From Oscillospiraceae bacterium (GTDB lineage: Bacteria > Bacillota > Clostridia > Oscillospirales > Oscillospiraceae), in contig JAFTGD010000047.1 in NCBI GenBank assembly GCA_017458065.1, positions 1 through 64,000 of the forward strand: 64,000 nucleotides of DNA. Direction: 5' to 3'. A program made the position numbers and the translations under genes. Positions 39,920 through 49,326 of this stretch are shown here, one piece after another. The notes beneath the pieces are model-generated. The model worked only from the letters and a program-made list of their open reading frames with translations. It was not told the origin of the DNA and ran no database searches. The first letter of the stretch is position 1. Each line of letters starts with the position of its first letter.

Positions 39920-41315
39920 TCTGAAAGTCAACATGAGCATGACGAAGAACGAGATGCCCGAGCAGGATCCTGTGGTTCGCGCCGGTAATTTCGACGAAGT
40001 AGCCCTCGGATATGATGCGGAAACCGCAATGAAAGAGGCAGCGCGCTGCCTGGACTGCAAGAACTCTCCCTGCCGTACCGGCTGCCCGGTGAGCGTGAAG
40101 ATCCCCCGATTCCTGGAGAAGGTACGCGACGGGGACTTCGACGCTGCCTATGAGATCATCACCAGCACCAACTCTCTGCCGGCGGTCTGCGGCCGTGTGT
40201 GTCCGCAGGAAAAGCAGTGCGAGTCCAAATGCGTGCGCGGCATCAAGGGCGAGAGCGTCGGCATCGGACGGCTGGAGCGTTTCGTGGCGGACTACCACAT
40301 GGCCAAGGAAGACAAGCCTGAGCCTGTCGCCCCCGCTTCCAACGGTCACCGGATCGCGGTCATTGGCTCCGGCCCCGCGGGCCTGACCTGCGCCGGCGAC
40401 CTCTGCAAGCTGGGCTATGACGTGACCATCTTTGAAGCCTTCCATAAATCCGGCGGCGTTTTGGTCTACGGTATCCCGCAGTTCCGTCTGCCGAAGGAGA
40501 TCGTGGCGGCTGAGATCGAGAACCTGACCAAGATGGGCGTCAAGATTGTGAACAATGCCATCATCGGCAAATCCATCACTGTGGACGAACTGTTTGACGA
40601 CGGCTTCGAGGCAGTGTTCATCGGCTCCGGCGCAGGGCTTCCGCAATTCCTGCATATCCCGGGCGAGAACCTGCTGGGCGTCTACAGCGCGAATGAGCTG
40701 CTGACCCGTACCAACCTCATGAAAGCCTATCGCGACGACTATGATACGCCCATCAAGCACTTTAACCGCGTTGCGGTCGTCGGCGCAGGCAACGTCGCTA
40801 TGGACGCAGCCCGCGTCTCCAAGCGCCTGGGCGCCGAGCATGTGTACATCGTCTATCGCCGCGGCGCGGACGAGCTGCCCGCCCGTAAGGAAGAGGTGGA
40901 GCATGCCGAGGCGGAGGGCATCGAGTTCAAGCTTCTGAACAACCCCTGCGCCATCCACGGAGACGAGGAAGGACATGTCACCGGGATCGAATGCATCAAG
41001 CAGGAGCTGGGCGAGCCGGATGAGAAGGGCCGCCGGAAGCCGGTTCCCGTTCCGGATTCCAACTGGGTCCTGGATGTCGACACGGTGGTCATTGCCATCG
41101 GCACCAGCCCGAACCCGCTGATCCGCAACACCACCGAAGGCCTGACCTTCACCCGCAAGGGCGGCATCGAGGCCGATGAGGGCGGCGTGACCGCGCGGCC
41201 CGGCGTGTTCGCCGGCGGCGACGCCGTGACAGGCTCCGCCACGGTCATCCTGGCCATGGGCGCCGGCAAAGCGGGCGCCAAGAGCATCGACGAGTACATC
41301 CGGAACAAAAAATAA
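39912..41315 (+). CDS. nfnB: NADH-dependent ferredoxin:NADP+ oxidoreductase subunit B (GltA-like)
   Basis: This 467-aa protein has an N-terminal ferredoxin-like part with clustered cysteines (CLDCKNSPCRTGCPV; CGRVCPQEKQCESKC). An FAD domain (IAVIGSGPAGLTCAGDL) and an NADPH domain (VAVVGAGNVAMDAARV) follow. The build is that of the glutamate synthase small subunit. Pairing with nfnA, and no glutamate synthase large subunit nearby, argue for NfnB. ATG 39912 follows GGAAAGAG. Confidence 0.9.
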   Translation: MANLKVNMSMTKNEMPEQDPVVRAGNFDEVALGYDAETAMKEAARCLDCKNSPCRTGCPVSVKIPRFLEKVRDGDFDAAYEIITSTNSLPAVCGRVCPQEKQCESKCVRGIKGESVGIGRLERFVADYHMAKEDKPEPVAPASNGHRIAVIGSGPAGLTCAGDLCKLGYDVTIFEAFHKSGGVLVYGIPQFRLPKEIVAAEIENLTKMGVKIVNNAIIGKSITVDELFDDGFEAVFIGSGAGLPQFLHIPGENLLGVYSANELLTRTNLMKAYRDDYDTPIKHFNRVAVVGAGNVAMDAARVSKRLGAEHVYIVYRRGADELPARKEEVEHAEAEGIEFKLLNNPCAIHGDEEGHVTGIECIKQELGEPDEKGRRKPVPVPDSNWVLDVDTVVIAIGTSPNPLIRNTTEGLTFTRKGGIEADEGGVTARPGVFAGGDAVTGSATVILAMGAGKAGAKSIDEYIRNKK

Positions 41316-41327
41316 CAAATCGTTCAC

Positions 41328-41363
41328 TTGACAGACAGTAGCGCCTGTGTTATTGTCTGTCAA
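41328..41363 (+). repeat. Perfect 10-bp inverted repeat after nfnB
   Basis: TTGACAGACA (41328-41337) pairs with TGTCTGTCAA (41354-41363) with a 16-nt loop. No T run follows. The left arm contains TTGACA, a -35-like hexamer, but no matching -10 lies 17 bp on. It could be an operator or mRNA-stabilising hairpin. Confidence 0.5.
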
Positions 41364-41375
41364 GGATATAAAGGC

Positions 41376-41415
41376 GGGCGCCTGTGGTTTCCCACGGGTG
41401 CCCGATCGATTTTCC
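41376..41415 (+). terminator. Terminator-like hairpin before the flavoprotein gene
   Basis: GGGCGCCTGTGG (41376-41387) pairs with CCACGGGTGCCC (41392-41403) over a TTTC loop, twelve pairs with two G-T pairs. GATCGATTTTCC follows, so the T tract is displaced. It probably ends the nfnAB transcript. Confidence 0.6.
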
Positions 41416-41440
41416 GGAAGAAAAAAGGATGTGATTCTTT

Positions 41441-42814
41441 TTGAATTTTGATTATGACGTTATTATTGTCGGCGCAGGTCCCGGAGGGATCTTCACCGCC
41501 TATGAGCTGATGAAGAGCGGCCTGAAGCTGGCCGTATTTGAACTGGGACGCCCGCTCGACCAGAGGAAGTGCCCCATCGACGGGAAGAAGATCAAGTCCT
41601 GCATTCGCTGCCCGGTCTGCAGCATCATGAGCGGCTTCGGCGGCGCGGGCGCGTTTTCCGACGGAAAGTACAACATCACCAACCAGTTCGGCGGGACGCT
41701 GTATGAGTATATCGGGAAGCAGGAAGCGCTGGACCTCATGCGCTATGTCGACACGATCAATCTGGATCATGGCGGGGAGGGAACCAAACTCTATTCCACC
41801 GCAAACACCCAGATCAAGAGAATGTGCCTGGAAAACGGACTCCATCTGCTGGACGCGCAGGTGCGGCATCTCGGGACGGACATCAACTATGTCGTGCTTG
41901 AAAACCTGTATAACGAGCTGAAGGAGCATGTGGATTTCTTCTTTAACACGACGATCACAAATGTCAGCAGAACGGACGACGGATATGAGATCCATGTCGG
42001 TGACAGCGTTTATACCTGCCGCAACTGCGTCCTGTCGGTCGGCAGGAGCGGGAGCAAGTGGCTTGAGGGCGTTTGTGAGAGCCTCCATATCCCCACAAGC
42101 TCCAACCGCGTCGACATCGGCGTCCGTGTCGAGCTGCCTGCCGAGATTTTTGCACATCTGACCGATGAGCTCTATGAGAGCAAGATCGTTTACCGGACTC
42201 AGAAGTTTGAGGACATGGTCCGCACCTTCTGTATGAATCCCCACGGCGTGGTCGTCAACGAAAACACCAACGGGATCGTCACAGTCAACGGCCACAGCTA
42301 TGAGGATCCGTCCAAACACACGGAGAATACCAATTTCGCGCTGCTGGTGTCGAAGCATTTCTCCGAGCCGTTCAAGGATTCCAACGGCTACGGCGAGAGC
42401 ATTGCCAGACTCTCCAACATGCTGGGCGGCGGTGTGATTGTGCAGCGCTTCGGAGATCTGGTTCGAGGCAGACGTTCCACCGAGGCGAGGATCCGGGAGA
42501 GCTTCGTCACACCGACTCTCGCTGCGACACCGGGAGACCTGAGCCTCGTGATCCCGAAACGGATCCTGGACGGCATCATCGAGATGATCCACGCCCTGGA
42601 CAAGATTGCCCCGGGCACGGCGAATGACGACACGCTGCTTTACGGCGTGGAGGTCAAGTTCTACAACATGGAAGTCGAGCTTGACAGCCATCTGGAGACC
42701 TGCAGCAAGGGCCTGTATGTGATTGGCGACGGTTCCGGCGTGACCCATTCGCTCTCCCATGCCTCGGCAAGCGGCGTCTATGTGGCGCGGCGGATCATGG
42801 AGACAGTGTCGTGA
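41441..42814 (+). CDS. FAD-dependent dehydrogenase-like flavoprotein (COG2509 type)
   Basis: This 457-aa protein has VIIVGAGPGGIFTAYELM at the N-terminus and the cysteine-containing CPIDGKKIKSCIRCPVCSIM near residues 46-65. The C-terminus VIGDGSGVTHSLSHASASG completes the FAD site. COG2509 members are annotated as FAD-dependent dehydrogenases of unknown substrate. The start is TTG 41441 after AAAGGATG. GTGA overlap with the next gene implies coupling. Confidence 0.85.
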   Translation: MNFDYDVIIVGAGPGGIFTAYELMKSGLKLAVFELGRPLDQRKCPIDGKKIKSCIRCPVCSIMSGFGGAGAFSDGKYNITNQFGGTLYEYIGKQEALDLMRYVDTINLDHGGEGTKLYSTANTQIKRMCLENGLHLLDAQVRHLGTDINYVVLENLYNELKEHVDFFFNTTITNVSRTDDGYEIHVGDSVYTCRNCVLSVGRSGSKWLEGVCESLHIPTSSNRVDIGVRVELPAEIFAHLTDELYESKIVYRTQKFEDMVRTFCMNPHGVVVNENTNGIVTVNGHSYEDPSKHTENTNFALLVSKHFSEPFKDSNGYGESIARLSNMLGGGVIVQRFGDLVRGRRSTEARIRESFVTPTLAATPGDLSLVIPKRILDGIIEMIHALDKIAPGTANDDTLLYGVEVKFYNMEVELDSHLETCSKGLYVIGDGSGVTHSLSHASASGVYVARRIMETVS

Positions 42815-44460
42815 GAGGGAAACACGAAGCGCCCGAAGCCCCGAGAATCCAGAGAAGAACAGGGGAGAAGTCGCAAAACTTCCTGCACGGCGCCGCGATC
42901 CTGACGCTGGGGGTCGTGATCATGAAGATCCTCGGCGCCATCTACAAAGTGCCCCTCGCCAATATACTGGGGGACTACGGTTACGGCATTTTCCTCTCTA
43001 CCTATAACGTATACAATATTTTTTTCACGCTTTCGACTGCAGGTCTTCCGGTCGCATTGTCCAGGATGATCGCCGTGACGAACGCGAACGGGAAAATTGC
43101 CACACGGGAAAAGACGTTCCGCACTGCGATTCTCACCTTTGCGGTCATCGGCACGGTGTTCTCGATGATTATGTTCTTCGGGAATCACTGGCTGGCGGAC
43201 TTTTATCTGAGAAAGCCGGATGCTGCCCTGAGCGTTCGCGCCATGGCCCCGGCGATCCTGCTGGTCTGCCTTGTCTCCGCTTACCGCGGCTATTGCCAGG
43301 GCAACGGCAACATGATCCCGACAACCGTGGACGAGGTGCTGGAAGTTCTCTTCAAGGTGATTTCCGGTCTGATCATTGCGGGGGCTCTGGTGAAAACCGG
43401 GCATGGTCTTCCCGAAGCCTCGGCAGGCGCCATTCTGGGCGTTTCGATCGGTTCGGTGATCTCGCTCGGGTATATGATCTTCTATAAACGGTGCAACTAC
43501 AGTCCGGAGCTTCCGGATGAGAGGGAGGAGACCGGCACGACCGCTCAGATCGCGTGGAACATCCTGCGCATCGGTATCCCGATCTCTCTCGGCGCCAGCA
43601 TCATGGCGATCCTGAGCTCTTTGGACCCCGGCATCTGCCACAGCCGCCTGGCGGCCGCGGGTTTTGCCGAACACGAGGCGGGTGTCCTCTTCGGCGTATA
43701 CGGCAAAGTCCAGACGCTCTTTAACCTGCCTGCCGCGTTCATGACTCCCTTGACGATTGCGATTGTCCCGGCAGTCGCCGGCGCCATTGCGAGAGGGAAC
43801 CGGGCGGAAGCGGAGCAGACCTCCGAGGATGCCATGCGTATCGCGTCTGTTATCTCCATGCCGATGGGCGTGGGGCTTGCGGTTCTCTCGTACCCGATTG
43901 TGAACGTACTCTATCCCAACAGCAATGCAGCAGGCCCCGGATTGCTCAGCATCATGGGTGTGGCATCCTTTTTCGTCTGCATTGTGCTGATGGAGAATGC
44001 CATCCTGCAGGCTTCCGGGAAGGAGCGTCTGCCGATGATCGCGCTGATTTCAGGGTCGCTGCTGAAGATCCTGATCAACTGGACCATCATCTCAATCCCC
44101 GCTGTGAACATCTACGGCGCGCCGATCGGGACGCTGATCGGTTACCTCTGCATGGCGCTGCTGGACTATTACTTTATACGCAGAGCGCTGGGACAGAACC
44201 CGAATCTGCATCAGGCGTTCGGCAAGCCTGTGCTCTGCAGCCTCATCATGGGTGCGTTTGCCCTTGCGGTGTATACGCTCTGCACCCGGATCCTCGGCTC
44301 GGCGGGAAAACTCGGTATGTTTGTTTCCATGCTGCTTGCGATCCTCGTGGCTGTCGTCGTCTACCTGTTTGCGGTGGTGAGAACAAAGAGCATCACAAAC
44401 GCGGATATGAAACTGATCCCCGGCGGAGAAAAAATCGGAAAAGTACTCCATATGCAATAA
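42811..44460 (+). CDS. SpoVB/MurJ-type polysaccharide flippase
   Basis: This 549-aa membrane protein has about 14 helices. Segments LGAIYKVPLANILGDYGYGIF and LSTAGLPVALSRMIA are characteristic of the SpoVB branch of the MOP flippase superfamily, which includes spore-cortex SpoVB and lipid II flippases. A GTG start at 42811 overlaps the upstream stop. Which lipid-linked substrate it moves cannot be told from sequence. Confidence 0.88.
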   Translation: MRGKHEAPEAPRIQRRTGEKSQNFLHGAAILTLGVVIMKILGAIYKVPLANILGDYGYGIFLSTYNVYNIFFTLSTAGLPVALSRMIAVTNANGKIATREKTFRTAILTFAVIGTVFSMIMFFGNHWLADFYLRKPDAALSVRAMAPAILLVCLVSAYRGYCQGNGNMIPTTVDEVLEVLFKVISGLIIAGALVKTGHGLPEASAGAILGVSIGSVISLGYMIFYKRCNYSPELPDEREETGTTAQIAWNILRIGIPISLGASIMAILSSLDPGICHSRLAAAGFAEHEAGVLFGVYGKVQTLFNLPAAFMTPLTIAIVPAVAGAIARGNRAEAEQTSEDAMRIASVISMPMGVGLAVLSYPIVNVLYPNSNAAGPGLLSIMGVASFFVCIVLMENAILQASGKERLPMIALISGSLLKILINWTIISIPAVNIYGAPIGTLIGYLCMALLDYYFIRRALGQNPNLHQAFGKPVLCSLIMGAFALAVYTLCTRILGSAGKLGMFVSMLLAILVAVVVYLFAVVRTKSITNADMKLIPGGEKIGKVLHMQ

Positions 44461-44487
44461 AAAAACACCCACTTGGGTGTTTTTTAT
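44461..44487. terminator. Bidirectional terminator
   Basis: AAAAACACCC (44461-44470) pairs with GGGTGTTTTT (44475-44484) around ACTT, with A and T tracts on both sides. It separates the convergent flippase and zinc-ribbon genes. Confidence 0.9.
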
Positions 44488-44505
44488 TGCACATGATGTT
44501 CGAAA

Positions 44506-44760
44506 TCAGAAATGGGTCTCCATAAGCCAGCCGGAGATCAGCTCTTCTTCAATGCTTACGCCCTTCTTCTTGAGGCCTTCTGCAATGAAAGCTGCGGTCT
44601 CATTCAGGTTCAGATCCTGAAGATGATCGTAGTTTGTTGCGCCCATCTGGGTGTCATCGGTTGTGCGGCCCTCGATGTAGCCGCAGTTGTAGCACATATT
44701 CAGAGGAATTTTGCGGTGGGAATCAATTACCATTTCACTGCCGCAGCGCGGACATTTCAT
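44506..44760 (-). CDS. Small zinc-ribbon protein, unknown function
   Basis: This 84-aa protein has one zinc ribbon, CPRCGSEM and CYNCGY (residues 3-28), followed by a helical tail. AGGAGG lies ten bases before ATG 44760. It follows hpf on the same strand. I do not recognise a specific family. Confidence 0.75.
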   Translation of the reverse strand: MKCPRCGSEMVIDSHRKIPLNMCYNCGYIEGRTTDDTQMGATNYDHLQDLNLNETAAFIAEGLKKKGVSIEEELISGWLMETHF

Positions 44761-44787
44761 AGAGAAAACCTCCTGTTATTGTATCTT

Positions 44788-44814
44788 GCGGCCGGCCGGG
44801 ATTCGACCGGCCGC
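44788..44814 (-). other. Strong GC-rich hairpin between hpf and the zinc-ribbon gene
   Basis: GCGGCCGG (44788-44795) pairs with CCGGCCGC (44807-44814). On the minus-strand transcript it falls 16 bases after the hpf stop and before the next ribosome site. No U run follows, so it is not a clear terminator; it may protect the hpf message or lower read-through. Confidence 0.5.
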
Positions 44815-44830
44815 AGAGAGCGTTTGAATA

Positions 44831-45394
44831 TCAGGCCTCGTCGAGACCGTCGTCGCAGATCAGACCGTAGCCGCCCTGCCGACGCTTGTATACGACGGCA
44901 ATCGCGTCTTCTGCGTCCATATTGCGGAAAACGAAGAACTCGTGATCAAGCAGATTCATCTGCAGGATTGCTTCCTCGGCCGACATCGGCTTGATCGAGA
45001 AGCGCTTGTTGCGGACGATCTTGAATTCATCGGCGGGCTCTTCTTCAGTCGGCGCGAAGGAAGCGGAGGCGGAAGCCATGGCGTCCTTCTCCAGAGCACC
45101 CTCACGCAGCCTCTTCTCCAGACGGGTCTTGTTGCGGCGGATCTGGCGCTCGATCGCGGCGACGCCGGAGTCCACGGAAGCATACATATCGCTTGTCAGC
45201 TCACTGGCACGGTAATAGGTACCGTTGTTGTGAATCGTAATCTCTGCCCGGTAGCGTCCACGCTCCAGGCTGAAAGTGACAAAGGCTTCGGCCTCGTTTT
45301 TGAAGAAGCGGTCCAGTTTGGAGATCTTCTTGGTCGAATACGCGCGCAGATCTTCAGAGGAATCCATCCGTTTTTCAGCGAAAGTGAATTTCAT
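44831..45394 (-). CDS. hpf: Ribosome hibernation promoting factor, long form
   Basis: This 187-aa protein has an N-terminal HPF/YfiA domain (FTFAEKRMDSSEDLRAYSTKK, residues ~3-95). A variable linker precedes the C-terminal dimerisation domain (IVRNKRFSIKPMSAEEAILQM to the end) that drives 100S ribosome formation. ATG 45394 follows GGAAAGGAG; a TTG at 45403 is also open. Transcription diverges from rsmI. Confidence 0.95.
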   Translation of the reverse strand: MKFTFAEKRMDSSEDLRAYSTKKISKLDRFFKNEAEAFVTFSLERGRYRAEITIHNNGTYYRASELTSDMYASVDSGVAAIERQIRRNKTRLEKRLREGALEKDAMASASASFAPTEEEPADEFKIVRNKRFSIKPMSAEEAILQMNLLDHEFFVFRNMDAEDAIAVVYKRRQGGYGLICDDGLDEA

Positions 45395-45470
45395 ATCTGT
45401 CAACTCCTTTCCGGAAGAGGCTTTACTCTCTCCCTGAACCTATATTAACATATTTTCACTGGAAAGAGAA

Positions 45471-45492
45471 GACAGAAAAATAATTTTCTGTC
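45471..45492. promoter_or_regulatory. Palindrome in the hpf-rsmI divergent intergenic region
   Basis: GACAGAAAA (45471-45479) is perfectly mirrored by TTTTCTGTC (45484-45492) around ATAA. Because the flanking genes diverge it cannot be a terminator, so an operator is possible. Confidence 0.4.
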
Positions 45493-45519
45493 AATTTTCC
45501 CGGATGTATTTGGAAATAC

Positions 45520-45548
45520 TTGTCAAACGCTTCAAATTGATATAAAAT
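45520..45548 (+). promoter_or_regulatory. Predicted promoter of rsmI
   Basis: TTGTCA (45520-45525) and TAAAAT (45543-45548) are spaced by 17 bp, 35 bp before the rsmI start. Confidence 0.5.
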
Positions 45549-45583
45549 ATCCGGGATATCTCAGTGGATGAATTGGAGTATTT

Positions 45584-46468
45584 ATGCAAGAATCTGATTA
45601 CGGAACACTGTATATTGTGGCGACGCCCATCGGGAATTCTGCCGACCTGTCGCCCCGGGGGAGAAAGATCCTGGAGGAAGCGGACATCATCGCAGCCGAA
45701 GACACCCGCCGCTCGATGGTCCTGCTCAACAAGCTGGAGATCCGCAACCGTCTCGTCTCGAACCATAAGTTTAACGAGCACGGAAAGGCCGGATGGTTTA
45801 TTCAGGAAATGCAGGCCGGAAAGAACGTCGCTGTGATCACGGACGCCGGGACGCCCTGTATCTCCGATCCCGGGAATGAGCTGATCCGCGCCGCTGTGGA
45901 TGCGGGGATCCGTGTGGTCGGGATCCCGGGCTGCTGTGCCGCCGTCAACGCGCTTGCGGTTTCCGGCTTTGATCTCAGCAGCTTCGCGTTCCTGGGGTTT
46001 TTCCCGCGTGAAAACGCGGACCGGCTGCGCCTGCTGGAGCTGATGCGGCAGGACCGCAGCACCAGGACCTTTGCCCTGTACGAGTCGCCGCGGCGCATCA
46101 TGGGGCTGATCGAGTTTCTGATTGAGCAGAAGGCGCTCTGCAGCATCTGCCTGATGAATGATATGACCAAGCTGCATGAGATGAGCTTCCGCGGCAGCCC
46201 GGAACAGGTGAAAGAACAGCTTCTTGCGAAAGGGAACTACGAAAAAGGCGAATATGCCATAGTCATTGAGCTCTTTGAAGAATACCGCTACCAGAAGCAG
46301 GAGCATCTGGTATCCGCGGAGGCCATGCTGGTGGACGCTATGGTACGGGGGCTGGATACAAAAGCGGCCATCACTGAGCTGCTTGCGGACAGGAACAACT
46401 TCTACAGCAAAAACGAACTGAAGTCCGCTGCCCTTCGGCTGAAGAAGCTGTTTGCGGGACAGGGCTGA
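45584..46468 (+). CDS. rsmI: 16S rRNA (cytidine-1402-2'-O)-methyltransferase
   Basis: This 294-aa tetrapyrrole-methylase-fold enzyme has LYIVATPIGNSADLSPRG at the N-terminus and AAEDTRRSMVLLNK. AVITDAGTPCISDPG and FYESPRR-like ALYESPRRI follow. It 2'-O-methylates C1402 in the decoding centre. The start ATG 45584 has GGAG nine bases upstream. Confidence 0.95.
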   Translation: MQESDYGTLYIVATPIGNSADLSPRGRKILEEADIIAAEDTRRSMVLLNKLEIRNRLVSNHKFNEHGKAGWFIQEMQAGKNVAVITDAGTPCISDPGNELIRAAVDAGIRVVGIPGCCAAVNALAVSGFDLSSFAFLGFFPRENADRLRLLELMRQDRSTRTFALYESPRRIMGLIEFLIEQKALCSICLMNDMTKLHEMSFRGSPEQVKEQLLAKGNYEKGEYAIVIELFEEYRYQKQEHLVSAEAMLVDAMVRGLDTKAAITELLADRNNFYSKNELKSAALRLKKLFAGQG

Positions 46469-46565
46469 TCTCGGCTGGGAGCAGCCGGAGCCCGGCAGCA
46501 CAGGGATACGCAGAATTTTATATACGGAATCGTCGGAAAGACAGATCGATCATACGAGGTGCAAA

Positions 46566-49082
46566 ATGGAAAACAAGAGACCGACAGGACACAAGAAGAA
46601 TGTGACCGGAAGCGGTAAGTCCGTATACCGCAGAGGAGAAGGACTCGGGACCGGCCCGATCGGGAACGGCGGGCCGAACAATTTCGGCTCCAACACGCAG
46701 AACATCCAAGAGACCGGGCGAAAGACCTCAAACCGCACCGTCAAACGGAGCGGAGGGGCGCTCTCTCTGGTGGCGATCGCCGCGCTGCTGCTCTTCGGTG
46801 GGAACAATCTGTTCGGCGGGGAACCGACGGAGACCTATCAGACCCCGACGCCGACAGCTTATGTCAGCACGCCGAGGCCCACCGCGACCCCGACGCCGAC
46901 TGCCACGCCGAGGCCCACCGCGAATATCGATTTCGGGATTTCACCGGACAGCTTCCAGAACATCTACTCCGGCAATTCCAGCACTGAGGTCACGAGCACA
47001 AACACCACGACGGCGGACACGACCGTGAGCTCCGGCGCGCGTGAAAAACGCACGGTCATCAAGGGCGACGGTACGGACAAGGTCACGGTCATGATCTATA
47101 TGTGCGGGACCGACCTGGAGTCCCGGAGCAGTATGGCGACCAAGGACCTGGTCGAAATGACCAAGGCTAAGCTCTCCAGCAACGTTCGGATTATCGTCTA
47201 TACCGGCGGCTGCACCCGCTGGAACAACTCCGTCGTCTCCTCGGACCGCAACCAGATCTATGAGGTCAAGAATGGCGGGCTGGAACGGCTGTCGGCGGAT
47301 ATGGGCAATGCGGCCATGACCAACCCGGATACGCTGTCCGGTTTCATCAAGTGGTGCGCACAGCGCTACCCGGCCAACCGCAACGAGCTGATCCTGTGGG
47401 ATCACGGCGGCGGCTCTGTCAGCGGCTACGGCTATGACGAAAAATACCCGAGAAGCGGCAGTATGAGCCTGGCGGGGATCAATCAGGCCCTTAAGGACAG
47501 CGGCGTCACGTTCGATTTTGTCGGTTTTGACGCCTGCCTGATGGCAACGCTGGAGACCGGGCTGATGCTGGATAACTATGCCGATTATATGATCGCGTCG
47601 GAAGAGACGGAACCCGGCATCGGATGGTACTACACCAACTGGCTGAACAAGCTCTCCTCCAATCCCGGCATGCCGACGGTGGAGGTCGGAAAGAACATCG
47701 TGGACGACTTTGTCTCGACCTGTGCCTCCCAGACCCGCGGCCAGAGCGCGACGCTGTCGGTGGTCGACCTTGCCGAACTGACCAAGACGGTGCCATCCCC
47801 GCTGAAGAAGTTCTCTAAATCGCTGACCACGATGATCAAGAATAACGAATATCAGCAGATTTCCACGGCGCGCAACGGAACGCGTGAATTTGCCCGCAGC
47901 TCGGTCATTGATCAGATCGACCTGGTCCACTTTACCAAACGCCTCGGCACCAAAGAGAGCGAGGCTCTGGCGAAAGCCCTGCAGAAAGCCATCAAATATA
48001 ACCGCACCTCCGACAACATGTCCGACTCCTACGGCATTTCGATCTACTTCCCGTACCGGCGCACCAACAAGGTCGACGCTGCCTGCTCGACCTATGACGC
48101 AATCGGTATGGACGAGAGCTATTCCGACTGCATCCGGGCCTTTGCAAGCCTCGAGGTCAGCGGACAGGCGGCCTCCGGTGTCGGCGGCTACAGCATGCCG
48201 TCGATCCTGACGGGCGGTTACGGCAGTTCCTCCTCCGGCGACATGGATATGATTTCCGAGCTGCTGAACGCCTTCCTGGGCGGGGGCTATACAAGCGTAC
48301 CGGGGTATTCCTCTTCCAATACAGGCTTCTTCTCCGGCCGTGCAATGAACGAAGAAGAGACGGCCCGTTATATCGCGGATAACAGCTTTGACCCGACTTA
48401 TCTGGTCTGGAACGTCAATGCCGACGGCGAGGAAGTCATCGCGCTGCCGGATGAACAGTGGGCGCTGATCGAGGGCCTGGATTACAACCTCTTCTATGAC
48501 GACGGCAACGGATACATCAACCTCGGCCTTGACAACGTCTTCGACTTTGATGACAACGGAAACCTGCTGGCGCCGGAGGACAACACCTGGATTGCCATCA
48601 ACGGCCAGCCCGTCGCCTACTACCACGAATATACCGTCGGCGAAGGGGACGACGCCGTTTCCACCGGCTTTGTTCCGGCACTGCTGAACGGAGAGCGGGT
48701 CAACATCATGATCCGCTTTGATCCCGAGCATCCTTACGGGACCATCACCGGACTCCGGCAGGTTTATGATGAGAATGTGACCGAGACCGTCGCCAAAGGG
48801 GTGCCGGCCCTGACCGACAGGGTGGAGACAACCGAGGCGGACTGGGTTACCGCGGCCGAAGAGAAAAACTTCTGGAAGGTTGGGGACACGCTCGACTTTA
48901 TCTGCGAGTACTACAGTTATACCGGCGTGTACCAGGACAACTATCTGCTTGGTGATCCCATGACGGTGGAGGAAGAGATGGAGATCTCCTATGTCGACCT
49001 CGGGGACGGCAATCTCCGTCAGAGCTTCCAGTTTACGGATCTCTATCAGCAGACCTACTGGACGCCGGCGCTGGAGCGCTGA
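46566..49082 (+). CDS. Membrane-anchored clostripain-family (C11) cysteine protease
   Basis: This 838-aa protein has a basic N-terminus, one helix (about 60-77, LSLVAIAALLLFGGNNLF) and a Thr/Pro-rich linker (about 84-120). The C11 domain follows: VMIYMCGTDLESRS, the catalytic His in LILWDHGGG and Cys in GFDACLMATLE with ASEETEPGIGWYY. A large C-terminal region (about 600-838) is of unknown function. ATG 46566 follows GAGGTG; the frame opens at 46452 inside rsmI. Family members cleave after Arg. Confidence 0.87.
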   Translation: MENKRPTGHKKNVTGSGKSVYRRGEGLGTGPIGNGGPNNFGSNTQNIQETGRKTSNRTVKRSGGALSLVAIAALLLFGGNNLFGGEPTETYQTPTPTAYVSTPRPTATPTPTATPRPTANIDFGISPDSFQNIYSGNSSTEVTSTNTTTADTTVSSGAREKRTVIKGDGTDKVTVMIYMCGTDLESRSSMATKDLVEMTKAKLSSNVRIIVYTGGCTRWNNSVVSSDRNQIYEVKNGGLERLSADMGNAAMTNPDTLSGFIKWCAQRYPANRNELILWDHGGGSVSGYGYDEKYPRSGSMSLAGINQALKDSGVTFDFVGFDACLMATLETGLMLDNYADYMIASEETEPGIGWYYTNWLNKLSSNPGMPTVEVGKNIVDDFVSTCASQTRGQSATLSVVDLAELTKTVPSPLKKFSKSLTTMIKNNEYQQISTARNGTREFARSSVIDQIDLVHFTKRLGTKESEALAKALQKAIKYNRTSDNMSDSYGISIYFPYRRTNKVDAACSTYDAIGMDESYSDCIRAFASLEVSGQAASGVGGYSMPSILTGGYGSSSSGDMDMISELLNAFLGGGYTSVPGYSSSNTGFFSGRAMNEEETARYIADNSFDPTYLVWNVNADGEEVIALPDEQWALIEGLDYNLFYDDGNGYINLGLDNVFDFDDNGNLLAPEDNTWIAINGQPVAYYHEYTVGEGDDAVSTGFVPALLNGERVNIMIRFDPEHPYGTITGLRQVYDENVTETVAKGVPALTDRVETTEADWVTAAEEKNFWKVGDTLDFICEYYSYTGVYQDNYLLGDPMTVEEEMEISYVDLGDGNLRQSFQFTDLYQQTYWTPALER

Positions 49083-49096
49083 ACAGAAGAAAAAGA

Positions 49097-49120
49097 CAGG
49101 CAGCCGGAAGGCTGCCTGTT
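49097..49120 (+). terminator. Terminator of the clostripain gene
   Basis: CAGGCAGCC (49097-49105) pairs perfectly with GGCTGCCTG (49110-49118) around GGAA, a stable tetraloop hairpin, 14 bp after the stop. The T tract is only two bases. Confidence 0.65.
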
Positions 49121-49149
49121 GATAAAAGCCGGAGATCGGGATTGCCGTG

Positions 49150-49326
49150 TCAGCGGAATTGATTCCGTTCCTCGTCGTAAACAAAACCGACAGACCGGAG
49201 CGTCTCTGTCAAAACGGTCCTGTCGGTATCGAGATCCTCACAGAGAGCATCCAGAGAGGGATATTGATCGCGCAGCTTCGTGTTGATAAAGCTCAGAAGG
49301 ATCATTGGGTCCGATGGAATAGCCAT
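49150..49326 (-). CDS. DUF4250 small protein
   Basis: This 58-aa protein reads MAIPSDPMILLSFINTKLRD, then YPSLDALCEDLD and ending YDEERNQFR. The sequence is typical of DUF4250, a small helical Clostridia family of unknown function. The start ATG is at 49326 with AAAGGA upstream. It falls below a 60-codon cutoff and is easily missed. It diverges from the zinc-ribbon gene, with only 39 bp between start codons. Confidence 0.85.
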   Translation of the reverse strand: MAIPSDPMILLSFINTKLRDQYPSLDALCEDLDTDRTVLTETLRSVGFVYDEERNQFR

